A stretch of DNA of 36,584 bases from Oscillospiraceae bacterium. Lineage in GTDB: Bacteria; Bacillota; Clostridia; Oscillospirales; Ruminococcaceae. This document shows, piece after piece, positions 1 through 8,447 of the stretch. The notes under the pieces were generated by a model. That model had not been told where the DNA came from. It did no database searches and saw only the letters and a program-made list of their open reading frames with translations. Position 1 is the first letter of the stretch, and every line of letters begins with the position of its first letter. The DNA is taken from positions 1 through 36,584 of the forward strand of contig JAQUTM010000002.1 in NCBI GenBank assembly GCA_028694405.1, read 5' to 3'. A program made the position numbers and the translations under genes.

Positions 1-725
1 TCCTCCTCGGGCAAGCAGCTTTGTACAACGCCCACGTCACCCATAACGCTGGCAATGCCAAACTCCTCGCCGCGCAAGGCAGCTTCCTCTTGCTTTAAGT
101 AAATAGCAGCGCTTAAGGGGTGACAGCCCTGACGGATAAACGAACCGCCGCCGTTATATTTCCAGTAAGCGGCATGATGTGCGTGAGAGCCGCAGTGGCT
201 CTCCTCGCCGCGCATGTACAAAATTTTGCTTTTTTTTGCCTTTAACAGCTCCAGATTTTTTTGCATAGCAGGGGCATATACAAAGTTTTCGGCATACATA
301 AACAGCTTATCGGTGCCTTTTAAAAATTCTGCCAAATCGTCCATTTCGTCCACAACGGCTTTTAGCATATCGCTTTTTTTCACGTTGTGGCCTACGTCCT
401 CGGCACCCTTTTCGCCAAAAAATCCGGTTAGGGGTTTTTCGCAAATAACGTGCTTGCCTGCTGTCATAGACGCTTTTACCATGGGAATGTGTAAAACAGG
501 CGGGGTACAAATGTCGATTACATCAATCTCGGGGTCTTTCAACATTTCGTTATAATCGCTGTAAATATCGGTAATGCCGTATTTGTTTGCAAAGTCGTTT
601 ATAGTTGGCTCTACTGACGCAACTGCCTTTAGTACAACTTCCAGCCCATACACTTTTTGATAGGCCTCTGCGTGGAGGATTGCGCTAAAGCCGCTTCCCA
701 CAAGCCCTACTACTACTTTATTCAT
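1..725 (-). CDS. Gfo/Idh/MocA family oxidoreductase (partial, 3' end outside window)
   Basis: This is an NAD(P)-dependent sugar or polyol dehydrogenase-like protein; 241 codons are visible before the gene leaves the window, and the family is usually 330-390 residues. The ATG at 725-723 opens a Rossmann fold with the dinucleotide motif GLVGSGFSAILHAEAY near the N-terminus. The family signature CEKPLTG (the EKP catalytic lysine motif) follows about 90 residues later, and a GSHAHH stretch lies further on. It is the last visible gene of the lacI-tctCBA operon, 44 bp after tctA, so it probably oxidises the compound imported by that transporter. The substrate cannot be read from the sequence. The family call is firm; the role in the operon is inferred from position. 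Confidence 0.9.
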   Translation of the reverse strand, partial: MNKVVVGLVGSGFSAILHAEAYQKVYGLEVVLKAVASVEPTINDFANKYGITDIYSDYNEMLKDPEIDVIDICTPPVLHIPMVKASMTAGKHVICEKPLTGFFGEKGAEDVGHNVKKSDMLKAVVDEMDDLAEFLKGTDKLFMYAENFVYAPAMQKNLELLKAKKSKILYMRGEESHCGSHAHHAAYWKYNGGGSFIRQGCHPLSAAIYLKQEEAALRGEEFGIASVMGDVGVVQSCLPEE

Positions 726-769
726 TTATGATTTCTCCTTAATTTATGGTTGCCTTTTAAAACGGGGTT

Positions 770-2284
770 TTAATTGGATGCTTTACTTTTTTTGTCAAAT
801 AACTTGCGTACTTTTTTAAATACACCCAGTTGAGATAGGATTAAACCTACTACTGCAATGAAGAACACCAGGCAGATGGGACGTGTTACAAAGGGCATTA
901 AGCTGCCTTTGGAAAGGCCCAGTGCGCGGCGCAGGTTAGAGTCGGCCATGTTGCCAAGGATAATACCCAGCATAAAGGGTGCTGCGGGGAACTCCAGCTT
1001 GCTCATAAAATAGCCAACAATACCAAAGATAAACATGCACTGTACGTCAAACATATAGTTACGCACTACAAAAGAGCCAACTACGCAAAGTGCCAAGATG
1101 ATAGGCATTAAAATTTCGCGTTTAACGCCCAGCACGCGTACGGTAAATTTAGAGATTAACAATGCCAATGCCCACATGGCAAAGCTTGCAACCAGCATGT
1201 AAATGCACAGGTTGTACAGCAGTGCAGGGGTCTCTGTCATTAACAGCGGGCCGGGACGGTAGCCGTGCAGCTGGAAAGCAGCAAGCAGTACCGCCGCAGA
1301 GGAAGAGCCGGGCACGGCAAGGCTTAACACGGGGATAAGCGCGCCGCCCACGCAGGAGTTGTTACCGGTTTCGCAGGCGACAATACCGTCGGGGTTGCCT
1401 GTACCGTAGGTAGCTTTTTTCTCCTCGGGTGTGCTGGATTTTAATGCCCAGTAGCTTAACCAGCCGCCAATGTCCTCGCCAACGCCGGGGATAATACCAA
1501 CACCAACGCCGATTAAAGCGCTGCGGATAACGTTTACAATATTGCGGCGCAAAATGGAAAAGCCCTCGCGCATATTAAAACGGCTCATTTTGCTTACTTC
1601 GCTTTTGCTCTTGCGGTCAAACATGCGCAGCAGCTCGGGAAAGCCAAACAGACCAATCATAACGGGGATAAGCTGAATGCCGCCGTTTAGCTTGGTAATG
1701 CCGTAGGAAAAACGCGGAAACGCACTGATGGTATCAAGGCCAATCATGGCAACCATCAGGCCCAAAATGCCGGAAATCCAGCCGCGCAGGGGTTTGCCGT
1801 TAGAGGTAATGCTGCCGCAGATAATAATGCCAAACAGGGCAAGCATAAAGTATTCGTAAGTACCAAATTTAAGTGCCAAGCTGCTTAGCAAGGGGGTAAC
1901 GGTCATAAGCAGCAATACACTGATAACCGTGCCGAGGAAGGACGCAGACGTGGCAAGAAAAATTGCCAAGCCCGCTTTGCCCTGACGGCCTAAGGGGTAG
2001 CCGTCCAGCGCGGTGCTGGCGCTTGCGGGTGTGCCGGGTATATTGAGCAAAATTGCCGATTGGCACCCGCCGGAAATTGCACCTACATATACGGAAATTA
2101 AAATTACCAAAGCCGTTTGGCTTGGCAAACCAAAGGATAAACCCGTTAACAGGGCTACCGCCATGGTAGATGTAAGGCCCGGCAGCATACCTACCATTAA
2201 GCCCACAAAGGTGGCGCCGATTAGGCAAACCAAATTAAGCGGCTGCAACACAGTGGCAAACGCTTGTAAAACATAAGTACCCAT
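770..2284 (-). CDS. tctA: Tripartite tricarboxylate transporter large permease TctA
   Basis: This is the large membrane subunit (504 aa, about 12 membrane segments) of a TTT-family secondary transporter that works with a periplasmic-type binding protein and a small permease. The two family repeats are visible: GMLPGLTS followed by LLNIPGTPASASTALDGYP in the first half, and GVGVGIIPGVGEDIGGW followed by VPGSSSAAVLLAAFQLHGYRPGP in the second. The length is typical. The ATG at 2284 is preceded by AGGAG at good spacing. The gene sits 22 bp after tctB and 44 bp before the dehydrogenase, all in one direction. TTT systems move citrate, other carboxylates or sugar acids; which one is unknown here. 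Confidence 0.95.
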   Translation of the reverse strand: MGTYVLQAFATVLQPLNLVCLIGATFVGLMVGMLPGLTSTMAVALLTGLSFGLPSQTALVILISVYVGAISGGCQSAILLNIPGTPASASTALDGYPLGRQGKAGLAIFLATSASFLGTVISVLLLMTVTPLLSSLALKFGTYEYFMLALFGIIICGSITSNGKPLRGWISGILGLMVAMIGLDTISAFPRFSYGITKLNGGIQLIPVMIGLFGFPELLRMFDRKSKSEVSKMSRFNMREGFSILRRNIVNVIRSALIGVGVGIIPGVGEDIGGWLSYWALKSSTPEEKKATYGTGNPDGIVACETGNNSCVGGALIPVLSLAVPGSSSAAVLLAAFQLHGYRPGPLLMTETPALLYNLCIYMLVASFAMWALALLISKFTVRVLGVKREILMPIILALCVVGSFVVRNYMFDVQCMFIFGIVGYFMSKLEFPAAPFMLGIILGNMADSNLRRALGLSKGSLMPFVTRPICLVFFIAVVGLILSQLGVFKKVRKLFDKKSKASN

Positions 2285-2306
2285 AGTTTTTCTCCTTTTT
2301 TAGCAA

Positions 2307-2786
2307 TTATGGCAGTGGTACATGGAACGCGTATACAAACACGCCCATAACCGCAGCTACGGTAAGCACAGAAATAAGCGCTGCCTTAAGCCAGCTGGTA
2401 GCTTTCAAGTACAAGAACAAAAATACCAGCATGATAAGGGTAGCCAGCCAATAGCTAAACAGGTTTAGCAGCACAAAAATGTAAACGCCAATAAAAATTA
2501 CGCCCAAAAACGTGTTTTTTACAACGGGGTCTTTTACAAGCCCGCCAAACCACTGTTTGGTTTGTGCCAAAATGTTTTTAAAGCCCACGCCTTTTATACT
2601 GTTTACAAGCATAATGGTGGCGCAAAGCACCAGCATAATACCCAAAAAGCCGGGCATTAAACCCGGAGAGGCCAAAATTGCCTTTTTAGAGGCGATTGTC
2701 ATACCCACGCTTTCCAGCGTAACATACACGCCAAGCGCAATAAGCACCAGCGATGTAATAAAATCGAGATGTTTTTTGTTGTCCAT
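2307..2786 (-). CDS. tctB: Tripartite tricarboxylate transporter small permease TctB
   Basis: This is the small four-helix membrane subunit of the TTT transporter (159 aa). Hydrophobic segments cover roughly residues 8-28, 40-60, 85-105 and 115-150, as expected for TctB. I chose the ATG at 2786 (MDNKKHLDF) because GGAGGA lies 7 bases upstream; the reading frame continues 7 codons further upstream, but that extension would contain the ribosome-binding site. Sequence conservation in TctB proteins is low, so the call rests on size, topology and its place between tctC and tctA. Confidence 0.9.
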   Translation of the reverse strand: MDNKKHLDFITSLVLIALGVYVTLESVGMTIASKKAILASPGLMPGFLGIMLVLCATIMLVNSIKGVGFKNILAQTKQWFGGLVKDPVVKNTFLGVIFIGVYIFVLLNLFSYWLATLIMLVFLFLYLKATSWLKAALISVLTVAAVMGVFVYAFHVPLP

Positions 2787-2882
2787 GCAAATTCCTCCAT
2801 TTGCCAAACGCCCACGCAGGCGGCGGCAAGCTTTCCGTTTCTATGGAAAAGTTATAAGTTTGTGTAAAACACGGCGGCCGAT

Positions 2883-2925
2883 AAAAAATTGCCACCGCCC
2901 CACAGCGGAGCGGGACGATGGCAAT
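2883..2925 (-). terminator. Intra-operon terminator/attenuator between tctC and tctB
   Basis: On the minus strand the arms ATTGCCA-CG-CCC and GGG-CG-TGGCAAT form a long stem and are followed by six T. It lies 43 bp after the tctC stop and about 100 bp before tctB. Partial read-through here would leave more transcript for the binding protein than for the permeases, a known arrangement for solute-binding-protein operons. Confidence 0.75.
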
Positions 2926-2967
2926 ACTTTGGGGTTTTGTAACAGGCCGTTTGTAAAGGGCTACGGC

Positions 2968-4041
2968 TTAGCCGATTTTTTCAATGCCAAAATCAGCAGG
3001 GCTGATTTGAACAGTGCCGCCCTCGTACAGGGTCCAGTCAACAAGGCTTGCCAATTTGCCTACATAGTCTTGGCTTGTGGCAGCGCCGTTGTAAGTTACA
3101 ACCATACCTTTGCTCTCGCAGAACTCGTTAAAAGCTTTGCTCTCGGCAACAGCAGGCATAACCTCGTCTAATTTGTCGATGATAGCTTGGTCTACGCCGG
3201 AAGGTACGCACAGAGCGATTGTTTCGCCCATAGGTACTACAGCAGCCATTTCGGGTACAGCTGTCAAAACGCTGGGGATTGTAATCTCGCCGATTGTCAA
3301 GTCTTTGTCAGACATAACGCCCAAGCATTTTAGGTCGCCGCTGCGGATATAGTCTACAACCTCGGTGATAAGCTGGCAGTTCATGTCAACCTCGCCGGAC
3401 AATGTTGCAACAACAGCGTTAGAACCGGAATCGTAAGGAACGTGGTCATAGGTAAAGCCTGCGCCTTGGCTTAAAATCTCGGCGCCTGTGTGTCCGCCGG
3501 AGCCTACGCCTGCGCTGCCGATTGTGATAGCTGTGCCGCTTTTAGCTGCTGCAATCAAATCTGCCAAGGTGTTGTATGGAGAATCTTTAGGCACTACGAT
3601 AACGTTTGGAGCGTAAGCCATTGTAAAGAATGTCCACTCTTTATAAGTAACGTCGGTGTAGCCGTTAACGGGGTAGGTTACCAAAGCCTGCAAGCCTGCG
3701 CCAAGCAGATTGTAACCGTCTTTTGGGCCGTCTTGTACAGCAATGGTGCCTACAGAGCCTGCAGCGCCTGCTGTATTTGCGATTGTAACGTTAACGCCAA
3801 GTTGTTTTGCCAGCTCGTCAGAGAAAGCACGAACGGTTAAGTCGGTAACTCCGCCCGGATTCCAAGGTACAGTCATGGTGATGTCACGTTTGGGCCAGTC
3901 TGTGGTAGAGGCAGCGGGAGCAGAGGTTGCCTCGGAAGTTGCTGTGCTGGCAGGTGCGCTGGAAGCAGCTGTTGCGCCACAGCCTGCAAAGGCGAAAAGT
4001 GCCATAACAAGCACAAGGGCTAATGCTAAAATTCTTTTCAT
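2968..4041 (-). CDS. tctC: Tripartite tricarboxylate transporter substrate-binding lipoprotein (TctC/Bug family)
   Basis: This is the extracellular substrate-binding protein of the TTT system (357 aa), anchored to the membrane by lipid. Residues 1-21 are a signal peptide ending in the lipobox AFAGC, followed by an A/S/T-rich linker typical of Clostridia. The Bug/TctC fold starts with WPKRDITMTVPWNPGGVTD, the conserved ligand-loop region. AGGAGG stands 7 bases before the ATG. It lies 54 bp after the lacI-type gene with no terminator between, and is followed by a likely partial terminator. The ligand is not predictable; the regulator and dehydrogenase in the operon hint at a sugar-derived acid. 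Confidence 0.95.
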   Translation of the reverse strand: MKRILALALVLVMALFAFAGCGATAASSAPASTATSEATSAPAASTTDWPKRDITMTVPWNPGGVTDLTVRAFSDELAKQLGVNVTIANTAGAAGSVGTIAVQDGPKDGYNLLGAGLQALVTYPVNGYTDVTYKEWTFFTMAYAPNVIVVPKDSPYNTLADLIAAAKSGTAITIGSAGVGSGGHTGAEILSQGAGFTYDHVPYDSGSNAVVATLSGEVDMNCQLITEVVDYIRSGDLKCLGVMSDKDLTIGEITIPSVLTAVPEMAAVVPMGETIALCVPSGVDQAIIDKLDEVMPAVAESKAFNEFCESKGMVVTYNGAATSQDYVGKLASLVDWTLYEGGTVQISPADFGIEKIG

Positions 4042-4095
4042 TGTGTTTTCCTCCTGATTTTTTGTTTTGCGTTTTTTCGTTTATAAAATCACTTC

Positions 4096-5133
4096 TCACA
4101 GAAGCGTTTTTACCGATTTACCCTGTAACAGCGTACCTTTAATGGTTTCGCTTACGGGGGTGTGGGGGGTGTCTTGGCCGGTTGCCAAAATTTTGTCAAA
4201 CAGCAGCTCTGCCGAGCGCTGGCCCACCTGAAACGCCGGAAGCTGAATACAGGTAAGGGGTGGGTCTGCAATAAATTCCCATTCGGGGTCACCTACAATT
4301 ACCACCGATATGTCCTCGGGTATGCGCACGCCGCACTCTTTCAGTGCCTTGTAGCCGCCCAGCGCCTGTACGTGATAATCGTACACAATGGCGGTAATGT
4401 CGGGGTTATCCTTTAACATTTGGCGTGTAAGCCGTGCGCCTGCCTCCTCGGAAAAGTCGCCCGCGTAAAGCAGGTTTGGAGAAATTTCCAGCCCTGCCTC
4501 TTTCAAGGCGGCATAGTAGCCCTCGGGGCGGCCCTGCAGCGTGGTAACGTTGGTGCGCCATGTCATTAAGCCAATGCGGCGGTGACCGCAGTTTATCAAG
4601 TGCTTGGTGGCGGTATAGCCCGCGTCGTAGTTGTCCATGGCAACAAAGTCATAATTATGGCTTTGGTGGAGGGGACGCTCGGCAACTACATAGGGCACTT
4701 GAAAGTTGCGCACTATTTCGTAGTTGCTGTAGCTGCCCTCGGTGGGAACCAGTATAAATCCATCTACATGGTGGCCGATAGCGTTGTACAGCACCTGTTT
4801 TTCGTACACGCTGTCATCGAAGGTGTTGCACACCGAAATAATGTAGTTATTCCGGTGTGCAACTTGTTCAACACCAAGTAGGAATCGGTTAAAAAAAATG
4901 TTGGTAAACTGTGGAACAAGAGCTGCAATAATGCCGCGCTTTTTACCTTTTAGGCCGCTTGCCATGGTGCTGCGTATGTAGTGCAGCTCGGCGGCGGCGT
5001 CCAGTACACGTTTACGCAAATCTGCGCTTACATAGCGGCTGGGTACCTCGTTAAGGACATAGGATACTGTAGCGGTAGAAGTATTTGCCAAGCGTGCCAC
5101 ATCTTTAATAGTTGCAATCTTCTTTTCGGACAC
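4096..5133 (-). CDS. LacI family transcriptional regulator
   Basis: This is a DNA-binding regulator of 345 aa with the usual two-domain plan. The N-terminal helix-turn-helix and hinge helix are seen in IKDVARLANTSTATVSYVLN and the following VLDAAAELHY. From residue 65 onward comes the periplasmic-binding-protein-like effector domain. The start is GTG at 5133, with AAAGGAG upstream. It is the first gene of the tctCBA-dehydrogenase operon, so it very likely controls its own operon through the two CG-centred palindromes at 5169-5186 and 5378-5395. The effector is presumably the imported substrate or a breakdown product. Confidence 0.95.
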   Translation of the reverse strand: MSEKKIATIKDVARLANTSTATVSYVLNEVPSRYVSADLRKRVLDAAAELHYIRSTMASGLKGKKRGIIAALVPQFTNIFFNRFLLGVEQVAHRNNYIISVCNTFDDSVYEKQVLYNAIGHHVDGFILVPTEGSYSNYEIVRNFQVPYVVAERPLHQSHNYDFVAMDNYDAGYTATKHLINCGHRRIGLMTWRTNVTTLQGRPEGYYAALKEAGLEISPNLLYAGDFSEEAGARLTRQMLKDNPDITAIVYDYHVQALGGYKALKECGVRIPEDISVVIVGDPEWEFIADPPLTCIQLPAFQVGQRSAELLFDKILATGQDTPHTPVSETIKGTLLQGKSVKTLL

Positions 5134-5168
5134 GATGCTCTCCTTTAAGTAATTTTAACTAAGTTACA

Positions 5169-5186
5169 TAGGCAAACGTTTACTTA
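5169..5186. promoter_or_regulatory. Proximal LacI-type operator (O1)
   Basis: The 18-bp site TAGGCAAACGTTTACTTA has the CG-centred half-palindrome typical of LacI-family operators. It matches the distal copy at 5378-5395 at 16 of 18 positions. It lies between the promoter and the start codon, where a bound repressor would block transcription. A further inverted repeat AACTAAGT/ACTTAGTT overlaps it (5157-5164 and 5182-5189). Confidence 0.75.
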
Positions 5187-5265
5187 GTTTTGTAAAAAAT
5201 AAGGCTGCTACAGCCCTGCTTCTTTTTGGTGATTTTGTCTTGTTTGTTTGCCTTTCCCTGTTTCT

Positions 5266-5294
5266 ATCTTATGCATTTTTTTGTGATATGTCAA
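5266..5294 (-). promoter_or_regulatory. Sigma-A promoter of the lacI-tctCBA operon
   Basis: On the minus strand TTGACA (5294-5289), a 17-bp spacer and TAAGAT (5271-5266) form a near-consensus promoter about 130 bp upstream of the regulator's GTG start. Confidence 0.8.
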
Positions 5295-5377
5295 CAAAAA
5301 ATCGTTTCTCGCCTACAATTTCGGCACATTGTAGATGAAATAACAAGTTTCATTATATAACCTACATAAGTAAAAAA

Positions 5378-5395
5378 TAGGTAAACGTATACTTA
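5378..5395. promoter_or_regulatory. Distal LacI-type operator (O2)
   Basis: TAGGTAAACGTATACTTA is the second copy of the operator, in the same orientation, upstream of the -35 box. Its centre is 209 bp from that of O1, close to 20 helical turns, which would suit repression by a DNA loop. A perfect 10-bp inverted repeat TACATAAGTA/TACTTATGTA (5363-5372 and 5390-5399) overlaps it. Confidence 0.7.
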
Positions 5396-5576
5396 TGTAA
5401 TTTTTCCCATTATTTTTGTATTTTATAGAGATTTGTGCGCAATACACTTACAGTTTTTTAAAATACACCATAAAAAGGCTAGTTTTTTTCTTTTTTAAAA
5501 AAAGACGGTAAACCATAGGTAAAAACGGCAGCAAGTGCCAACCGTTTTGCCCAAAAAACAGCGTTCGGGCACCCTT

Positions 5577-5603
5577 ACCGCCTGTTTTGGCTTAAGAGTG
5601 CCC
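5577..5603 (-). terminator. Possible terminator after the PAP2-like gene
   Basis: The arms GGGCACTCTTA and TAAGGGTGCCC pair over 11 bases with one mismatch. On the minus strand a run of six T follows only after seven other bases, so the U-tract is poorly placed. The rest of the 5396-5576 stretch is AT-rich, holds no gene, and shows only a weaker AAAACGG/CCGTTTT stem (5526-5547). Confidence 0.4.
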
Positions 5604-5636
5604 AAATATTTTTGCTTTAAAAAGAAAAAATGCCGT

Positions 5637-6308
5637 TTACTTTTGGCTGCCTGTCTTATCTGCCACAAGCGTGGTAACTGCCGCGTACAGCGTAACCAGT
5701 GCCGCGCTAAGCAGAGCACCGCCTAAAATATCGGTAAACCAGTGCACCCCCGAAGCCAGCCGTCCGCCCACCATAAAAACAGTAAATGCGGCGCACAATA
5801 CTTGTACCGCACAGCTTATTTTTTTGGCGGATATGCGGCGGCCAAGCTGCATCATGGCGGTTGGCATAATGCACATTACCAGCATGGTGGTGGACGAGGG
5901 ATAAGACGCCTCCAAAAAGCCGCCTATTAAAACAGGACGGTAATTTACCACGTTTAGCTCAAAAAACACGTATACCAAAATAACAAGCAGGTAAAACCCG
6001 CCAAGCACCAAAATACTGCTGTCCACCTTAGCCAGACTTTTGCGGCGTACCAGCTGTACAAGCCCTGTCACCCCAAAGCCAAAGGCAATAAGCAGCGCGG
6101 CTATGCTTGCCCAATCGGTAATGGTGTAAAGCAGCATATTAACGCCAAAAAAACGGTGTAAAAAGCCGTTAAGGGCGGCAAACCCCACGGTAGAGCTTTG
6201 CGGGCCTATGGGCTGTACGTCTATCAGCATAACGGCAAAGGTATAGGCTGCAAACAGGGCAGCCAACCCCGCTGACAGTGCAAAGTAACGATACGTTTTT
6301 TGTTTCAT
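5637..6308 (-). CDS. PAP2-like membrane phosphatase family protein
   Basis: This integral membrane protein (223 aa) has the core of the PAP2 lipid phosphatase family. RP is at residues 124-125, and GGRLASGVHWFTD at 181-193 matches the third motif, including the nucleophile His189 and Asp193. The second motif, normally PSGH or PSSH, reads PSST at 137-140, so the second catalytic histidine is missing and activity is uncertain. About six membrane segments are present. The ATG at 6308 has AGGAG 7 bases upstream; a longer frame upstream lacks a binding site. It follows an XRE regulator by 105 bp in the same direction. The likely substrate class is lipid or prenyl phosphates, by family only. Confidence 0.8.
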   Translation of the reverse strand: MKQKTYRYFALSAGLAALFAAYTFAVMLIDVQPIGPQSSTVGFAALNGFLHRFFGVNMLLYTITDWASIAALLIAFGFGVTGLVQLVRRKSLAKVDSSILVLGGFYLLVILVYVFFELNVVNYRPVLIGGFLEASYPSSTTMLVMCIMPTAMMQLGRRISAKKISCAVQVLCAAFTVFMVGGRLASGVHWFTDILGGALLSAALVTLYAAVTTLVADKTGSQK

Positions 6309-6413
6309 GGAAAAGCTCCTTTGTAATGTATTGGCAACTTGCCTGCCAACACCGTACCAAAAAGCCGCCAAAAACAAAAGAAACACGCCGTAGCATGTGT
6401 GACACGATTGGTG

Positions 6414-7022
6414 TCAGGAGCATTTTAGCAGTAAAATACCTTTGATAATAAAAAGCACAAACACCAGCGACGCGGCATACGGCTCTAGCGTTGCCATAAA
6501 AAACAAAACAGCCAAAATGCTAAGGGCGGCAGACACGCCGCTTTTACACCTTTGCCAAAAAGAGGCTGTGCAGTTTTGCAGAGCCAAGGTTGCCACACCC
6601 CACCCCGCCGACAGCAAAATAATTATAAAATACATAGTTGTTACATACCACATTTTGTAATTGGATAAGGCAATTAGCGGTACTTGGCGGATAAAAGTGC
6701 CCTCTCGCTGTGTAAACAGCGGAATAAAAAGCAGTAACAGCATGGAGCAATCCAGCAGGCCAAAGGTTAAATCTATCAGGTGGCGGCTCTTGGCACGGCT
6801 CTCTGTCTGGGCAACGCACAGCAGCTCTTTACCGGACAACAGCTCGTCCACAGTGACGTTAAAGTATTCTGCAATAAGCTTTAAGGAGTCAATACCGGGA
6901 TAACCGCGTCCCGACTCCCACTTGGAAACGGCAGTGCGGGACACAAACAGTGCTGCGGCAAGCTCCTCTTGGGTTAAGCTTTTTCGGTGGCGCAGCTCTT
7001 GCAGGTTTTGGCTAAATTCCAT
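6414..7022 (-). CDS. XRE-family regulator with C-terminal membrane segments
   Basis: This is a 202-aa protein with an N-terminal Cro/C1-type helix-turn-helix (residues 1-65; LTQEELAAALFVSRTAVSKWESGRGYPGIDSLKLIA pattern shortened here) and three hydrophobic stretches after residue 90. Membrane-tethered XRE regulators of this shape are common in Clostridia and often control a neighbouring membrane or transport gene. AGGAG lies upstream of the ATG at 7022. The inverted repeat ATACAA/TTGTAT just upstream may be its own operator. The PAP2-like gene follows in the same direction, so it is a likely target. The signal is unknown. Confidence 0.88.
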   Translation of the reverse strand: MEFSQNLQELRHRKSLTQEELAAALFVSRTAVSKWESGRGYPGIDSLKLIAEYFNVTVDELLSGKELLCVAQTESRAKSRHLIDLTFGLLDCSMLLLLFIPLFTQREGTFIRQVPLIALSNYKMWYVTTMYFIIILLSAGWGVATLALQNCTASFWQRCKSGVSAALSILAVLFFMATLEPYAASLVFVLFIIKGILLLKCS

Positions 7023-7053
7023 AACAACTAACTCCTATTTGTTATTTTTTTGC

Positions 7054-7072
7054 ATACAACAACTTATTGTAT
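7054..7072. promoter_or_regulatory. Possible autoregulatory operator of the XRE gene
   Basis: The arms ATACAA and TTGTAT are separated by 7 bases and centred about 40 bp upstream of the XRE start codon. Position and symmetry suit an HTH dimer site; a clear -35/-10 pair could not be assigned. Confidence 0.45.
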
Positions 7073-7256
7073 AAAGGCAATGCAAAATACAGGCTTGTAA
7101 AAGCGGCAGGCAAGGTAAAAGCACCTTTATGTCAAGCACAAAGCCAAAAGGTAAAATTATAAAACGCAAAAGGACAAAAACAAAAAAAATAAAACACAAA
7201 GTGGAAAAAGCAAACGCAAAGCCTTAAAAGCCAAAAACGAAAGTAAAATGTAAAAA

Positions 7257-7283
7257 GCAGCTCCTATAAAAAAACGGAGCTGC
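7257..7283 (-). terminator. Rho-independent terminator of the diguanylate cyclase gene
   Basis: On the minus strand a perfect 8-bp stem GCAGCTCC/GGAGCTGC is followed by TTTTT. It lies 38 bp after the stop of the GGDEF gene. The rest of 7073-7256 is A-rich on the plus strand and holds no gene that I can support. Confidence 0.85.
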
Positions 7284-7321
7284 CTGTTTAAAACATGGTA
7301 CCCTTTGTGCTTTTGCACCGG

Positions 7322-8371
7322 CTAAAAGTTGGTTTCGGCAAGCTTGTTTGCACGTTTGTTTTCGTACATACGGCTGTCGGCAAGCTGCATAAGCTGTTGC
7401 AAATTTAAAGGGTTTTGGGCATCATTTACCGCTATGCCTACGCTGTAGCTTAAGTACAAGTCCTTTTGCAGGCTGTTGTGTACTTGGGTGCGCTTATCAA
7501 TACTGTCTAAAATTTGCTCTGCAGTTTCCAGGGTGCCCTCCCCTGTCACCAGTAAAAATTCATCGCCGCCTATGCGTGCCACAAACACGCCCTCGCTGCT
7601 ATAGCTGCGCAAAATGCCCGCAAATGTAACAATCAAATCATCGCCCACGCGGTGGCCTTGGGTATCGTTGGTTGTTTTTAAATTGTCCAAATCAAACATC
7701 AGGCAGGCGTGGCCTATACAGCTTTGGGGTGTTGTATGGCTGTCCAAAACGGCCTGTGCCGCCGCACGGTTGGGCAGCTCGGTAAAGGCATCTATCTGTG
7801 TTTGCTGTTTTAATCGGCTGTTTTTTTCGGTTAAGGTGCTTAGCCATTTTAGCGTGCTCCACAAATAAAGCAGCAGCATGCCCACCACCAAAACGTTTAC
7901 AAACCGCACCCAGCTGTTTACTGCTTCTACATACTGTCTGGCAAGCTGTAGGGTATTGCCGCTAATGTCGTAATATTCCTCGCTTAACAAAATAAGCTGT
8001 ACTGTCTCGTTGCCGTTACGGTAGTTTAAAATAGCCTGACGCAGCGTTTGCCAGCTTTGGCTTTGACGGGTAAGGCTTTCCATGTAGGCGCTGTGCTGTA
8101 GACGAACAAGCCGGTGCCTGCCACGCCCGGTAAGCAGATTTTCCATTACACCGTCCAAGGTGTTAATTAGGTCATCGTCCGGATAGCCGCAAAGCTCCAG
8201 CTTAACCAAGCGCTGGGTTGCGCCGTGCAGCATAGAAACATTATTTGTAGTGACGGTAATCATTTGGCTCCAAGTAACCAGTACCACCAAAGTAATTACC
8301 AACAGTGCCATACCTATCGTACCCAGAGCACGCAGATGAGACCGCCTTTTAAAGCTTTTATTCTTTTCCAT
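7322..8371 (-). CDS. Membrane-bound diguanylate cyclase (GGDEF domain)
   Basis: This protein makes cyclic di-GMP from two GTP at the inner face of the membrane (349 aa). One membrane segment lies at about 16-33 and another at 155-172. The extracellular stretch between them carries no recognised sensor motif and looks mostly helical. The GGDEF domain spans about 185-345, with FDLDNLKTTND for metal and GTP binding and an intact RIGGDEF at 266-272. The product-inhibition I-site (RxxD nine residues before GGDEF) is absent, so feedback control by that route is unlikely. The gene has its own near-consensus promoter and a clear terminator, so it is a single-gene unit. Confidence 0.93.
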   Translation of the reverse strand: MEKNKSFKRRSHLRALGTIGMALLVITLVVLVTWSQMITVTTNNVSMLHGATQRLVKLELCGYPDDDLINTLDGVMENLLTGRGRHRLVRLQHSAYMESLTRQSQSWQTLRQAILNYRNGNETVQLILLSEEYYDISGNTLQLARQYVEAVNSWVRFVNVLVVGMLLLYLWSTLKWLSTLTEKNSRLKQQTQIDAFTELPNRAAAQAVLDSHTTPQSCIGHACLMFDLDNLKTTNDTQGHRVGDDLIVTFAGILRSYSSEGVFVARIGGDEFLLVTGEGTLETAEQILDSIDKRTQVHNSLQKDLYLSYSVGIAVNDAQNPLNLQQLMQLADSRMYENKRANKLAETNF

Positions 8372-8418
8372 TTATTCTCCCGTGTATAAAACACAATTTT
8401 AGGCTGTTACCGTCTTAC

Positions 8419-8447
8419 ATTATAGTAACAAAGCCAAGTAAGGTCAA
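8419..8447 (-). promoter_or_regulatory. Sigma-A promoter of the diguanylate cyclase gene
   Basis: On the minus strand TTGACC (8447-8442), a 17-bp spacer and TATAAT (8424-8419) stand about 50 bp before the ATG, which has GGGAG upstream. Confidence 0.85.
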
